Positions 9,378 through 20,292 of a stretch of DNA of 64,000 bases are shown one piece after another. The notes beneath the pieces were generated by a model that saw only the letters and a list, made by a program, of their open reading frames with translations, ran no database searches and was not told where the DNA came from. A program made the translations under genes and the position numbers. The stretch is from Adiantum capillus-veneris (lineage: Eukaryota; Streptophyta; Polypodiopsida; Polypodiales; Pteridaceae), in NCBI GenBank assembly GCA_014529385.2, contig CM043944.1, positions 171,431,240 to 171,495,239 on the forward strand, written 5' to 3'. The stretch's first letter is position 1. Each line of letters opens with the position of its first letter.

Positions 9378-10084
9378 CGCATTCTTCTACCCCTGAACAT
9401 GCACAATTTGAAAGTGAAATTGTGACAAAATGTTTGTCCACTACATCTGCTTGTCTGCAAGCTGTTTCTGAGACAAGAAATAGCGTAAACTCTGGTGATC
9501 AATGAACACTGTAAAATCGGCTTCGAATAGAAAGTGTCACCATTGAGTAAGAGCATGGATAACCACCAACAGCTCCTCATAAATCTGTGCAACCCGTTCT
9601 GCTCTAGAAAAACTTCGGCTCTCATAGGCTACAAAACATGGGCCTTCCTCCATCAAGACCGCTCCCAAACTGCGGCCATAGGCATGATAGTATACCTCAA
9701 ATGGCTTTTGCAAGTCTAGCGAAACCAACGCTGGCAGTCAGAAACTTGTCCTTGAGAGTCTTGAAGGCTGCAATCTCGGGTGATCCACAAGTGAACGGAA
9801 CCCCTTTTTTCTGTCAAAGCATGCAAAGGAGAAGCAATCTCCGCGACCTTTCAAATGAACATCTGATAGTAAGAACACAAACCCGAAAAGCTGCAAACCT
9901 CGAGAACATTCTTCAAATCTGGCCAATCTCTAATGGTCTCAACCTTGGCCGGGTTACCCTCCGCATAGACGATGTGTCCCAAAAAGTGGATCTCTGGTAA
10001 GAAAAACTCACTCTTCTTCCCAATCGTCAACTTGTCCTTGAGAGTCTTGAAGGGTGCAATCTCGGGTGGTCCCCTTGATGTCAT
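9378..10084 (-). pseudogene. Ty3/gypsy RT C-terminus and RNase H (broken)
   Basis: From 10084 down the minus strand reads GKKSEFFLPEIHFLGHIVYA, then SFSGLCSYYQMFI, the end of reverse transcriptase. It continues with RNase H as DLQKPFEVYYHAYGRSLGAV, AYESRSFSRAERVAQIYEEL and LLVVIHALTQW. Several frame changes and stops break it. A 43-bp segment of the RNase H boundary is also found at 10030-10072, out of place. The relic ends beside the SufC intron sequence. Confidence 0.85.
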
Positions 10085-10556
10085 GGGATAATACAGAAAG
10101 ATTTAGTTAAGCATTGACAGGTGTGAACTCAAAAGCTTTTTCACTTGAAAGAACTGAGTGAACACATCTACAACAAATGTGAGAAATATACCCAGATAAG
10201 ATTAGCAACAAGAAACAACATGCACAATGGCAGCTAACACAAAGATATTAGAGAAGCAATAAACACACCATCTAGACAAGATATCCAAATGCCATTCCAT
10301 CCCTTGTTCCAACCAGATGCCAATAGTAAACATTGTGTTGGAAGTTGGCATAAGTGTATGTATGTGTGAAGAGATATGCTTGCAGCATGCAAGACAGTGC
10401 AAGTTCGGCAGTGGCATCAACCATAAGACATGACCCAAAGTTACAGCACGTGCACTATGCAGTTCTCTCTTTTAAGAAACAAAACTATGTAGCCCTTCAT
10501 GTAATACATAAAACAAGGAGCTTGACGTGTAATGCTATAAAATAGAAAAATCATAC
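10085..10556 (-). other. beginning of ABCI6 intron 4 (or truncated 3' side), no exon found
   Basis: After the exon 4 donor at 10555-10556 (minus-strand GTATGA) there is no coding match to the remaining SufC sequence down to the Ty3 fragment. No Walker B, D-loop or H-loop segment was found here or in the rest of 1-10556. The stretch is A/T-rich non-coding sequence with no repeat that I recognise. Confidence 0.6.
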
Positions 10557-11608
10557 CGCAAGCTGCAAAATTTCGTTTCTCTTCTTTTCACCCCCACTGA
10601 AACCTTCATTCACATTGCGGTCTAAGAATGTTGGAGCCATGTTGAGTGCTGCAAGCTTTGGGGAAAGAAACCCATAGAACTATCCAAACAGCAACAGCTG
10701 TGTTACTGATCAAAATGTATGTAGTGGAGTACTCCGTCAGAGTCTCACGAGATAGACAGAGCAAATTTTATACTTAGACTCTACACAGTACCAAATTATA
10801 AGGACTAAAAACAACCTCAAGAGGGCCTAGCTCGGGTTGACCTTGTGCAGCTCGTCTGGCATTGCAAGACATTCGTAGGAAGTCCATGTTGCTAACACCA
10901 GGAACTTCAACTGGAGACTGGAAACTCATGAAAAGGCCGGCATGGCTTCTCTCTTCAGGCTCTTTCTCCAAAAGGTTTTCCCCCTTGAAAATTGCTGCGC
11001 CACCTGTCACCTGATAATCTGGATGTCCCACAAGAACCTATAAAAGATAAGACAGCATGCTTAGATGTTTGATGACATTCTTGAATCAACCGTCACAATG
11101 AGCCATATACTCCGAGGCGTCAATTTTCCGCTCATCATAGCATTCAAAAAATATACATATGCACAGACACAAGCTAGCATGTGCTGACCAACAATGAACA
11201 AGGCAAAAAATCTACACTTCACCTTTGAGAAAGTGCTCTTTCCGGATCCATTCTTACCCATGATGGCATGAACCTATACAGAAACGACAGAAGTGTCAAA
11301 TAATGCCACGACGCAGCAGAAGCAAATTTGTCGGGCACGCAAGGAGCTACCTCCCCTTCCCGGATGGTAAGGTCTATGCCTTTCAGAATTTCCGTATTAG
11401 AGTCTGCCACGCTAGCTGTAAGTCCCTGCACTTGAAGGAGAATTTTGGGCGACACATCACGAGAGGAGGATTCTTGTTGGGTAGCAGTAGCCGCAACGTT
11501 GCGTATACAAAGTGAGTAAGAGCGCTTCGAGCTCTGCAATGGCAATGGCCTTACTGCCAATCTAGTCGAATACGCAGACGCTGCTTGAAAGCAAGCCATG
11601 GCATCCAT
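10557..11608 (-). CDS. ABCI6: SufC-type ABC ATPase, plastid Fe-S cluster assembly; first four exons
   Basis: Coding exons on the minus strand are 11351-11608, 11223-11273, 10816-11037 and 10557-10679 (86, 17, 74 and 41 codons). Every intron is phase 0 with GT donors and AG acceptors. The N-terminus from MDAMACFQ is rich in S, T, A and R, like a plastid transit peptide; ATG at 11599 is the alternative start. Then come LLQVQGLTA and EILKGIDLTI, Walker A GKNGSGKST across exon 2, DYQVTGGAAIFKGENLLE, the Q-loop region FMSFQSPVEVPGV, and the signature FSGGEKKRNEILQ. This matches SufC, which works with SufB and SufD as the scaffold ATPase in plastids. The 218 residues lack Walker B (LDEIDSGLD in the family), D-loop and H-loop, which must lie beyond the window or be lost. 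Identity is very secure; function of this copy depends on the missing exons. Confidence 0.93.
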
Positions 11609-12093
11609 GTAAAGGATTACAGAATTTGAAAGAAGTTGACAACACATGAAAGAAAGTCTAGTTTTCTAAGAGAGTGCAATGTTTAACCTTTAATTGATTT
11701 GCTTTTCTCCCAATGCTCCCATCTATTGCCCTACTCGCTCACCCTAAATGAAAATACAATAGCCAAGAATATCCCCCCAAACTTTTCACTCCCACCTTGG
11801 TCATCTCCTGATCCCTCTTGCCGTCACTTGTGTGGACGGGCCTCCCACATACAACATCCCTCCCCCATCGAGCGACCCTCCGCATTGCATCCCTAAGCTA
11901 TATTTTCCTCCTCCTTCAACATGCCCCTACTGCTATATTGAGCACGAGCACAAGCGGGTCTGCAAGACATCCCCAACATCACTATACAAGAGAGGAGAGA
12001 GAGGTGCGTACCTAACGCCGCACAACATGCCCATAGCCCTTGGCACTGCTCGCTTTTTCATCTATCACCTTTTGTGTGTGTGTGCACGCACGC
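11609..12093. other. upstream region of ABCI6, non-coding
   Basis: This should contain the 5' untranslated region and promoter of the minus-strand ABCI6 gene. No convincing TATA box or other element was identified. The open frames here contain no recognisable domain. Confidence 0.4.
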
Positions 12094-12094
<1 letters not shown>

Positions 12095-12143
<49 letters not shown>

Positions 12144-12150
12144 GAGAGAG
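12095..12150. repeat. (GA)n microsatellite
   Basis: A GA tract with one T interruption near 12138 is preceded by a short TG tract (12072-12084). Confidence 0.95.
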
Positions 12151-13871
12151 TCGTGACAGTGCAGTTTCTCCCTCATGCAAACTACAATTCACCTTTCAAC
12201 ATTCCTATTCTTCCACCCTTCAAAAGCTTTCTCCAAGAATCTAGGCAAGATTCTCACTAAGGATGTTTTTCAAAATGTGTATCACCTACTGCTCTATGTG
12301 GCAAAAAACACAGGTCCATCAAGTCTTGACTTTCTAAAATCTTGACTGAAGGGACGTCGGGCACTCCCTCTCCACGTGTTTCTCTCTCAATTTTCCCTCT
12401 CTCTATGATCGTGCGGACGGGCTGCTGATTCTTCAACTCCTCGACCATTTTCTCTATGTGCGTTTATTTTCTATGATCGTGTCTAGAAAAAGTTGTGATG
12501 GCTCTCAATGACCTGCTCACATCCAATATAGGCAATCCTCTCTCGAACTATGGCTGCTACGTGGGTGTGAGCACTACACACTAGCATCAAGATTTGCATA
12601 CATGGCACCATGGCCATGTTGCTAGGGTGGTACCATACATCCCCTACCTTTGCTTCTCTCTGTGCAACACGTATACCAATTACATTGTTGCTAAATCAGT
12701 ATTTTTGCCAATATTTGATTTTGAATTTTGAGAGCTTCCATGGCCGTTCCATTTCTGTTACCATTCAGCCATGTTGAAGCAATGTGAGCTCTCTCTTCTT
12801 TCCATCGTTTGAAACCTCCACGAGAGATGGTGCAATAGCCATCTTCTTGCAAGGCTTGAGTATATTGTTTGTGGAGCAAGTGCTTGCCATATTGGACACC
12901 AAGTTGCACGCCTTCAGTATCTCCCTCAACACCACGATGAGTGTAGTGAATATCCTGTGTTGGGTTGCCTACCATATTTTCATAAAACAAGTCTTGCTAC
13001 CATTGCAAAGGTAGTTGACAATACTAATATTAAGCATGGTGTGTGTTTCCATGCTCAAATATGAGCCACCGCTTGCATTTAAGTGCTCTTGGCAAGCATC
13101 TCAACATTCTATCTATGTCAAACCCCAATGAGTTAAATCCCATAATCTAGATTGAATCATTTGTTTATTGGGTCCAATTGGCATAATTAGTGGTACTCAT
13201 TAGAGCTACCATGGCATTTGTAGTGGTGGGTCGAATCAATTTGTTTATAGTGAGGCACCTCACTCCTTACGTGACGTCCCAAGCTTGCTATTGTTGACCA
13301 ACATGGTCATCGGAAGGTACGCCAACATGGTCATCATCTCCCTCGTGGTGCACATCTCCATCAGATTTTGGAAAATACATGGCTTTGGATGCAAATGTGG
13401 CAGAGGATCTGAAGGCATAGAAAGAAAAGGATGCGAAAGAAATAGATGCTCTCCCTTCCTACTGATATAGTGAATCCATCTCCACGATTTTTCCCAACAT
13501 AGGATCAATTATTGCTTGAGAGCATCTATGGAGGCTAGAATGGCCATGCTCACTATTTTGATGGTGATAGCTATTACGAGTTGTAATGCTAGTAGTTGCT
13601 ATGGTTAATGTTGATTGGTGACATGTAGGTCTCAAAAAGCTACCAGATCCCCTTCAAATTTGAGTGAAAATAGTATAAGTATGGAGAAATACATAGTTGA
13701 TTTTGTAGAACTTGAGTGAAAATAGTGAAAATATGGAGAAATATATGGCCAATTTTGTAAAATTTCCTACTAATAATTTATTTTAAGGGATAAAATGTGT
13801 ATGTTCCCAAAAAAGAATCGTTAACAGTGTGGTGGCTCTTAAGTGAATCAGAGGTCCTTTCAAGTGTTTTC

Positions 13872-13874
<3 letters not shown>
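12151..13874. other. unassigned intergenic sequence
   Basis: No coding domain, LTR or terminal repeat was recognised. The longest open frames (around 12691-12990 and 13260-13508) have low-information composition and no motif that I can name. A diverged repeat of GTGAAAATAGTG with GGAGAAATA lies near 13665-13740. Confidence 0.4.

Positions 13875-13935
<61 letters not shown>
13875..13935. repeat. (GA)n microsatellite
   Basis: An uninterrupted GA tract of about 60 bp. Confidence 0.96.
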
Positions 13936-13938
<3 letters not shown>

Positions 13939-14171
13939 CTTGGGGCAATCATGAGACCACTAGCAAGCTTTCTCTCTACCAAACCTTTACCTTTGGTCTC
14001 ATGGGTCATTTTGGCCTTTAAATGGAGAACATATATTTTCATGACATCATCTCTCTCTTTTGTTGTGTACATGGAGATGTTTTGACGAAAAAGAGTCTCC
14101 CACCTCAGCTAGGCTTGCCACACCCCTGTATGCAAGCATTAGATTATCAACGGTTGTATCATAATGGAGTA

Positions 14172-14192
14172 CCCCCCCCCCCCCCCCCCCCC
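14172..14192. repeat. poly-C run (21 bp)
   Basis: Twenty-one consecutive C residues, giving poly-G on the minus strand. Confidence 0.95.
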
Positions 14193-14451
14193 TTCATTAT
14201 GTTCCCTTGAATGTAGAGATCATGTTCAACAAGGGGGAAGAGATGAGAGTGCATATGAGCCTTGCAAAGGCTGTCAATGGCTGATGTGGAGCATTTTGCT
14301 TATGCATGTAGCCTGCACCAAAGTCATCATGACTACGTGAGCTCCAAGCTATCATCAATCCTTCACCATCTATCAACTTCATGTGTGCAAACACACGATT
14401 AGTGTGAGGAGTGTTTTTCATGCCACCAGATGCAGGTCAAACACATCATAT

Positions 14452-14554
<103 letters not shown>

Positions 14555-15320
14555 TTGATTATGCTCACTTGAAAATTATGCCAGCTCTTCAACCAAGGCT
14601 TGAGCCTTAAAGGCTAAGCAGAAAGCCAGATACAAAGCTCAAACATGTCACCTTGAGTGCAACCTACCATTTGCAAAGTTTCAAACCTCCTCCTAGGGAA
14701 TGCAAGCAAGCTTTCTCTGACCAACCTACAATTAAAGTGCCATTTTATGCCTATCTATTGGCCTCTATGGTGGTTGCCATAGCTACATTTGGGTCTATCT
14801 TTGTGTACTTTGATGAGAAGGATATTCATACGTTGATACCCTTTTTGCTTTCATAAACATCCACTCCACTAAAGATGGAGGGAGTCTTTCTTTTGCATAA
14901 TACTACATACTCACTCCACGTACCATTTCTTTATTAGATTCTATGCAGATTCATTGGGCCTACATCTCCACGTCCCCGCTTCTCTTCCACCTCCTGCTCC
15001 TCCCCTTCTGCACCCACCCCTCCACTTTCTCCTTCTCTTTCCTCCTCACTTTTCTCTTGCCTCTCATCAATCCTCCTCGATCTCTCTATGCACTCTTAAT
15101 GCTTGGTTCTTCTCTTGCCCTGCATGCCAATCTCATCGTGAATTCACACAACAATTCCACACGCAACCAAGATGCAAGCCTAGGTGATCAATTTTTATTT
15201 GAATTGAGGACTTTGATTCCTTGCCTTGATGGACATGACCTACAGAGCTTCTTTGTATGTGACAAGGGCATGGCCACAATTGGCATCCAAGTCAACCAAA
15301 GTACCACTAAGCAGCAGAGT

Positions 15321-15323
<3 letters not shown>

Positions 15324-15375
<52 letters not shown>
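15324..15375. repeat. (GA)n microsatellite
   Basis: An uninterrupted GA tract of about 52 bp between non-coding flanks. Confidence 0.96.
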
Positions 15376-15376
<1 letters not shown>

Positions 15377-16128
15377 ATTGACCAAGTGTTTGGCGACGCT
15401 CAGAAAACATGAAGGTGCACAAAATAGCGATTTTCATGCAGTGGCCGCTAGCGTCAAGCTTTTATTTTTATAGACTCTAGAATCTCTAAAGATTCGCCTT
15501 CATAAGATTTTCATTGAATCACGGGCACATATTTTCAAAAACAACCTAAAAGATAATAACCCTTGCACTGTGAGTGCCAAGGGTGTCATAGAACATGTAA
15601 CAAACCACCATTGAACCTAAAGCAAACTGTCTTGCTTTACATGGAGCCACCCATCAACCAATGCAAGCATACAAAATCATCTGGATTTACAAGGAGCCAC
15701 CCGTCACTATACAAGCATGAGTAAACTTGAAAAAATGTTCAATTGTAAGGTTGCCACCATGAGATGCATGCTCCATCAAGCCATACCATGCCTCCACAAA
15801 GAACATAAGAGAACAAAGACATACCCAAAAAGGAGGAACGCAACACTGATTGATTTGGCTCTTACGGCATTGCTGGTTGTGGTATATGGGGAAGACCAAC
15901 ATTATTTTGTTTGTTCATGTATATTTATTTGATATAAGGCAAATTCATCAAAAGATAGTTCAATACGACACAACATTGTTTATTCAACATACACATAGCA
16001 ATATAGAGACTTGCTTGACTGTCAAAATTAAAGCACATACATATCAAATACGTAGGCTTCCATCAAGGTCACAAACATCACTTATCAATTATGCCACTTG
16101 AAAGCTACACATCCTATATATGAAGAGA
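15376..16128. other. unassigned intergenic sequence
   Basis: A/T-rich sequence with no recognised domain. CAAGGAGCCACCC-like sequence recurs at about 15640 and 15690, a local duplication. Confidence 0.35.
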
Positions 16129-16212
16129 GAAACATCTCACATACTTAATTTACATGAGTCATTAGACCATGAAACATCTCACATACTTAATTTACATGAG
16201 TTATTAGACCAT
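16129..16212. repeat. 42-bp tandem duplication (two units)
   Basis: Units 16129-16170 and 16171-16212 each begin GAAACATCTCACATACTTAA and end TTAGACCAT, and differ at one base. Confidence 0.9.
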
Positions 16213-16359
16213 GAAAAGGATGATTGTGAGAAACAAACACACAAGGAGATAAAAACAAGGCAATTTTGCATAGCAAGTACAAAAGTTGCAGGGTGGCATC
16301 ACGAACATCAAAATTGGTCTCCTCACATATATTTTCAATGTGGGTATTGGGTTTTTGGG

Positions 16360-16361
<2 letters not shown>

Positions 16362-16438
<77 letters not shown>
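16362..16438. repeat. poly-G (42) joined to (AG)n
   Basis: An unbroken run of 42 G residues (16362-16403) passes directly into an AG tract to about 16438. Such a G-run can form G-quadruplexes and is also prone to sequencing error, so the exact length is uncertain. Confidence 0.9.
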
Positions 16439-16441
<3 letters not shown>

Positions 16442-17054
16442 CAAATGAAAAGCCAAAAAGATGGGCTTTGCAAAAGGTTCTTAAATTTTTTTGAGAATCT
16501 TGAAACAATTAGGTCCCACCATTCAAAGATTGAAAAACCTTGCAAAACATCTAAAATGAAAAAGTGTAAAGTCATGGTGCAGGAGATGAAAGCCTTAAGT
16601 ATGGAAGCCAAAAGACGTTGTATTCTCCAAAATGAAGTGGGCATGCTTCATTTCTTTACCTCAGATTGTCTTTTCTTCTCCTTAAGGTTTCTTTACCTTT
16701 CTTATTATTTTTTTCTCTTTAGAACATAATGTTTCATTGCACTCCACCACTCTGCATGTATGTAGGCCTATCTAATTTATTTATTTTGAATCCATTAGGG
16801 AGAACATCCTTAATATGGAGACAACATTTTGGAGAGTTGTAATGGACACCTGCACAAAAGTATTGTATTACCCCTCATTTCAGCAATCCTTGCATATATA
16901 TATCTCATCCAAATTCGATTGTGTGTCTCTATAGATACCTCCAATCAACCAAACGCATTTAGGGTACATATCTATGTCACTATTTCTCTTTGATTCAAGG
17001 TTGTCCTCATGTTGCATTTTTGTTTTGTAGCACATCAATTTTGGACGCTCTTAA

Positions 17055-17393
17055 TGAAAATCTTATGGTGGATAGACAAAAGAACCATTCATATTGAAAT
17101 AAATATAATGATTCTATGAGACTTGGAGAGAGGAGACTACATGCTTTGCATAGTGGCATTTATAGGCTCAAAAAAGGAAGGTGTTGTTAAATGTTGAAGA
17201 GTGCTATTCGTCACATCTGGGGGAAGATCAAGCAGCATGTGGCTATACCAAATAGCATCTGACTATAAATAAGCAAGTGTTTAGGGAAGTCTTTGTAGAG
17301 GGATGCATGCATGCACATAAGGGTGCATGCTTGGCATGCTTGGGTTTAGGGGTTGGTCACATATCGATTGTAAGTTAAAGGCTTACCCCAACA
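17055..17393 (-). repeat. TRIM 3' LTR (minus orientation)
   Basis: It shares with 17710-18052 the blocks CTTATGGTGGATAGAC near the start, GCTTTGCATAGTGG in the middle and GGCTTACCCCAACA at the end. Several small indels separate the copies. Confidence 0.85.
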
Positions 17394-17695
17394 GACACCC
17401 ACATAAGCTGAAGCTTACACGAAGTGCATGGATTCTAATCGAGGATGATAATATGAGTTACTTTTAGGGTAATTGCATATGGCTCATAATGTGAATCTAA
17501 TGCAAAAGAGGGTAGGTCTTACCTCTAGACTTTAGGTTTGGAGCAGTGTGTAAAACCCATTACAATGCATCCTCATAATAGATAGTGTTGGCATCCCCTT
17601 TTTCTTATGTCCGAGCATGGATAATGAAAATTGATTAGTGGTGCTTATTAGAGAGATTGTGGATGAGTGATTAAGAGGTATTAATCACCATGCAA

Positions 17696-17707
17696 GCTCT
17701 AATACCA
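17696..17707 (-). promoter_or_regulatory. primer-binding site of the TRIM
   Basis: On the minus strand this is TGGTATTAGAGC, two bases after the LTR end. It differs by one C-to-T change from the canonical initiator tRNA-Met complement. Confidence 0.75.
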
Positions 17708-17709
17708 GT

Positions 17710-18052
17710 TGAAAAGCTTATGGTGGATAGACAAAAGAACCATTCATATTGAAATAAACATAATGATTGTGTTAGACTTGGAAAGAGGAGCTTACATGCT
17801 TTGCATAGTGGCCATTTATAGGCTCAAAAAAGGAAGGTGGCATTAAATGATAGAAAGTGATATTCAACACATGTGTGGGAAAGGGAGGGGAAAGGTCAAG
17901 CATCATGTGGCTATACTGAATACCACGTGACTATAAAGAAGCATGTGTTTAGGGAAGTCTTTGTAGTGGGATGCATGCATGCACATAAGGGTGGATGCTT
18001 GGATTTATGGGTTGGTCACGTATCGGGTGTAAGCTAAAGGCTTACCCCAACA
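17710..18052 (-). repeat. TRIM 5' LTR (minus orientation)
   Basis: This is the partner of 17055-17393 and is next to the primer-binding site, which fixes the orientation of the element. Confidence 0.85.
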
Positions 18053-18085
18053 CTAACATATTCTAAATCAAATTTCCCTAAGAAA

Positions 18086-18298
18086 TGTGCCAGGATCTAT
18101 GGTGGGTGCCAGTGTGTGCCATTCATGGTGTGTGTGTGTGTGTGTGTGTGATGGAAAGAGCAATGGAAACAACGTAGACTCAAATGATAACTAGCCTCTT
18201 ATATAGGCTTCATAGAGAGTGACATCATGCCTTTGTCACGGGGTAATACATCACCATTTGCATCACCTATCCTAGATGGAAAGCTACACATGCTATCA
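18086..18298 (-). repeat. small LTR copy, inverted partner of 19967-20278
   Basis: On the minus strand it runs from TGATAGCATGTGTAGC through AGGATAGGTGATGC, a TATATAAGAGG box and GAGTCTAC to a CA tract and ACCATAGATCCTGG. Each block has a counterpart, in the same order, on the plus strand at 19967-20278. The (TG)n tract at 18128-18150 corresponds to the 78-bp CA tract of the partner. Confidence 0.7.
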
Positions 18299-19966
18299 CA
18301 TGGATTGTCACATGGTTCTACCACGTAGGCATTGATTGGACTAAGGGTGTTGCACACCATGGAGGCTGGTATAGGCCAGACACCAAATACCCAAAAAACG
18401 TCCCCTTGGACTTTGGACTCATGTTTGAAAATTTGTAATGAGACTCAATGCCACACATGCTAGTAGTCAGAGAGGCTAAAGTAGTCACACATACTGTAGT
18501 CACTAAGACTTACAGGTGGTCTCAACCGATTTGGTGCCACTCAAAGTATATTATCCTTCCTTCAAATAAAGAAGACAGAAGACCATCCATATCCCCTAAA
18601 GCTGTCAGTTGTCCACTCGTAGTAGCACCTCCCCTTGCTCATAGTCTTCTTCTTCATCTGTAATAGTTTGCTACTGTTGCCACTGCAACTCGTCCATGCT
18701 CTATCGACAATAGCTCCACGTTTGAAGTTCTCTAAGAAGATATTTGGCATACATAATATCGTACAAATGGTAATGTGCATGGTATGGGCGTAGAAGCTCC
18801 TGAGGAAAGTCTTACCACTAATTTTTATTGGGGAAAGTCTAGTCCTCTCACATAGACCACATATAATCCATACATGATATGTAGCACATACATTTCGTTG
18901 TGATCTTGATGAATATCATCTCTATACACTGACGAAAAAATGTGTGTGTGTGTAGAGAAGCTCCATGACATTTTCTACATACATATCAATTCTCTTTTAA
19001 TATGTGACTATGCAAAAACCTTGAGACACACTGAGCTCTATACTAGTGTGTGAAGGGCTTCTTTGTGCGAAAAGCGTGTGAAAGGACCATTGGATTAGAA
19101 CATGTTCAAGTGTGTACAACACTTGAATTCTGCCAATCAATTTGTGTGTGAATGATCTCTTGAGTTTGAAGCCCATCATTTGGTGTGAAAGGCTTCTAAA
19201 CACGTGAGATTTTTGTAGACATATAAGGCACTTGCAAAATTAATGTGTCTGTGTTGGTAAGCTGTATCAACCTGCAAATAGGTAGGCTCCAAGATTCCAA
19301 GACGTTCTCCTTGAATAGCATCAAGGATGCCGGCAAGCTTGCCTTCTTTATGATGTCTTAAATGTATGTTAACTTTTGAGATGTGGATCTTGGAAGGGGT
19401 GCTTCACATTGACAGTGTTAGATCCTATGCTTTAGCTCTTAATAACCTATGTTGACAGTAGCAAGTTAATCTAGCTGCCTGACACAGAGGCTTCTAGATT
19501 CAACATGATGGCCAAATCTTTTTTTTTGAGGGAAAGTAGAAAATTGAATTGTTGAAATAACGAAAAATACAATGGACCTTCAAGTAGGGGGAAGGTGCCC
19601 CCAAAAGTCAAAACTTAAAGCTAGCTACAAATTTTTTTGCTCCATCAGAAAAAAAAGTTGGTTCCAAACTTTTAATGACGCAATGTGTCAACTTAAATGC
19701 AACCCTCAAATGGTGCTATGTGTGGTCGATTCAGCTGATTAATGATCTACTATACACTACAACAGTTGTTGTTGTTGGCCGAACTTGTGTCTCCAAGTTA
19801 CAGGTCTGTAAAAATGGATGTGTTGACTTTGCTGCTACAATAGAATGGAAGTGCTTATAAGAGCATGGAATATGATGTGAGGTCTTTCTAACAAGGATGT
19901 TCAAGAACAACTCTCTGGCAATAAGATCTTGTTGGGTATGTGGTTGTTGGCTTATGCCAACTCCCA
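18299..19966. other. spacer between inverted LTR copies, no gene found
   Basis: No domain is readable in either strand. If the flanking copies are one rearranged element, this would be its interior, but no gag or pol motif supports that. Confidence 0.35.
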
Positions 19967-20147
19967 TGATGTGCATGTGTAGCTTTCCACCTAAGATAGG
20001 TGATGCAGACGATGATGTATTACCCCATGACATAGCCATGATGTCACTCTCTATGTAGTCTATGTAAGAGGATTTTATTTCCATTTTCATTAAGTTAATT
20101 TAGTTATCGTTTGAGTCTACATTGTGTCCATTTCTCTTTTTCCATTA

Positions 20148-20229
<82 letters not shown>

Positions 20230-20278
20230 TGCACACACCATGAATGGTACACTCTTGCACCCACCATAGATCTTAACA
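19967..20278 (+). repeat. small LTR copy with adjacent primer-binding site
   Basis: It begins TGATGTGCATGTGTAGC and ends CTTAACA. It contains the 78-bp CA tract at 20149-20226. Two bases after the end comes TGGTATCAAAGC, one change from the initiator tRNA-Met primer site. An inverted partner lies at 18086-18298. No second direct copy is seen nearby, so this is an LTR remnant plus a primer site. Confidence 0.7.
20149..20226. repeat. (CA)n microsatellite
   Basis: A CA tract of 78 bp, inside the LTR-like copy. Confidence 0.97.
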
Positions 20279-20280
20279 AC

Positions 20281-20292
20281 TGGTATCAAAGC
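20281..20292 (+). promoter_or_regulatory. primer-binding-site-like sequence
   Basis: TGGTATCAAAGC follows the LTR-like end with a two-base spacer, the same arrangement as in the TRIM. Confidence 0.6.

Larger units (their letters stand above)
17055..18052 (-). mobile_element. TRIM (terminal-repeat retrotransposon in miniature), 998 bp
   Basis: Two direct repeats of 339 bp (17055-17393) and 343 bp (17710-18052) flank a 316-bp non-coding interior. On the minus strand each begins TGTTGGGGTAAGCC and ends TTTTCA. Immediately inside the minus-strand 5' copy is TGGTATTAGAGC, a primer-binding site for initiator tRNA-Met with one change from TGGTATCAGAGC. Size, LTR length and lack of genes fit TRIM elements. 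The flanks CTTAA and CTAAC do not give a clear target duplication. Confidence 0.85.

Noticed and set aside
18053-18085. Second LTR pair linking the TRIM and the inverted LTR copies as one element
   Set aside because: The two have different termini and the TRIM already has both LTRs and its own PBS.
20149-20226. CA tract as telomere or centromere-type satellite
   Set aside because: It is a simple CA microsatellite inside an LTR-like copy, with no longer unit.
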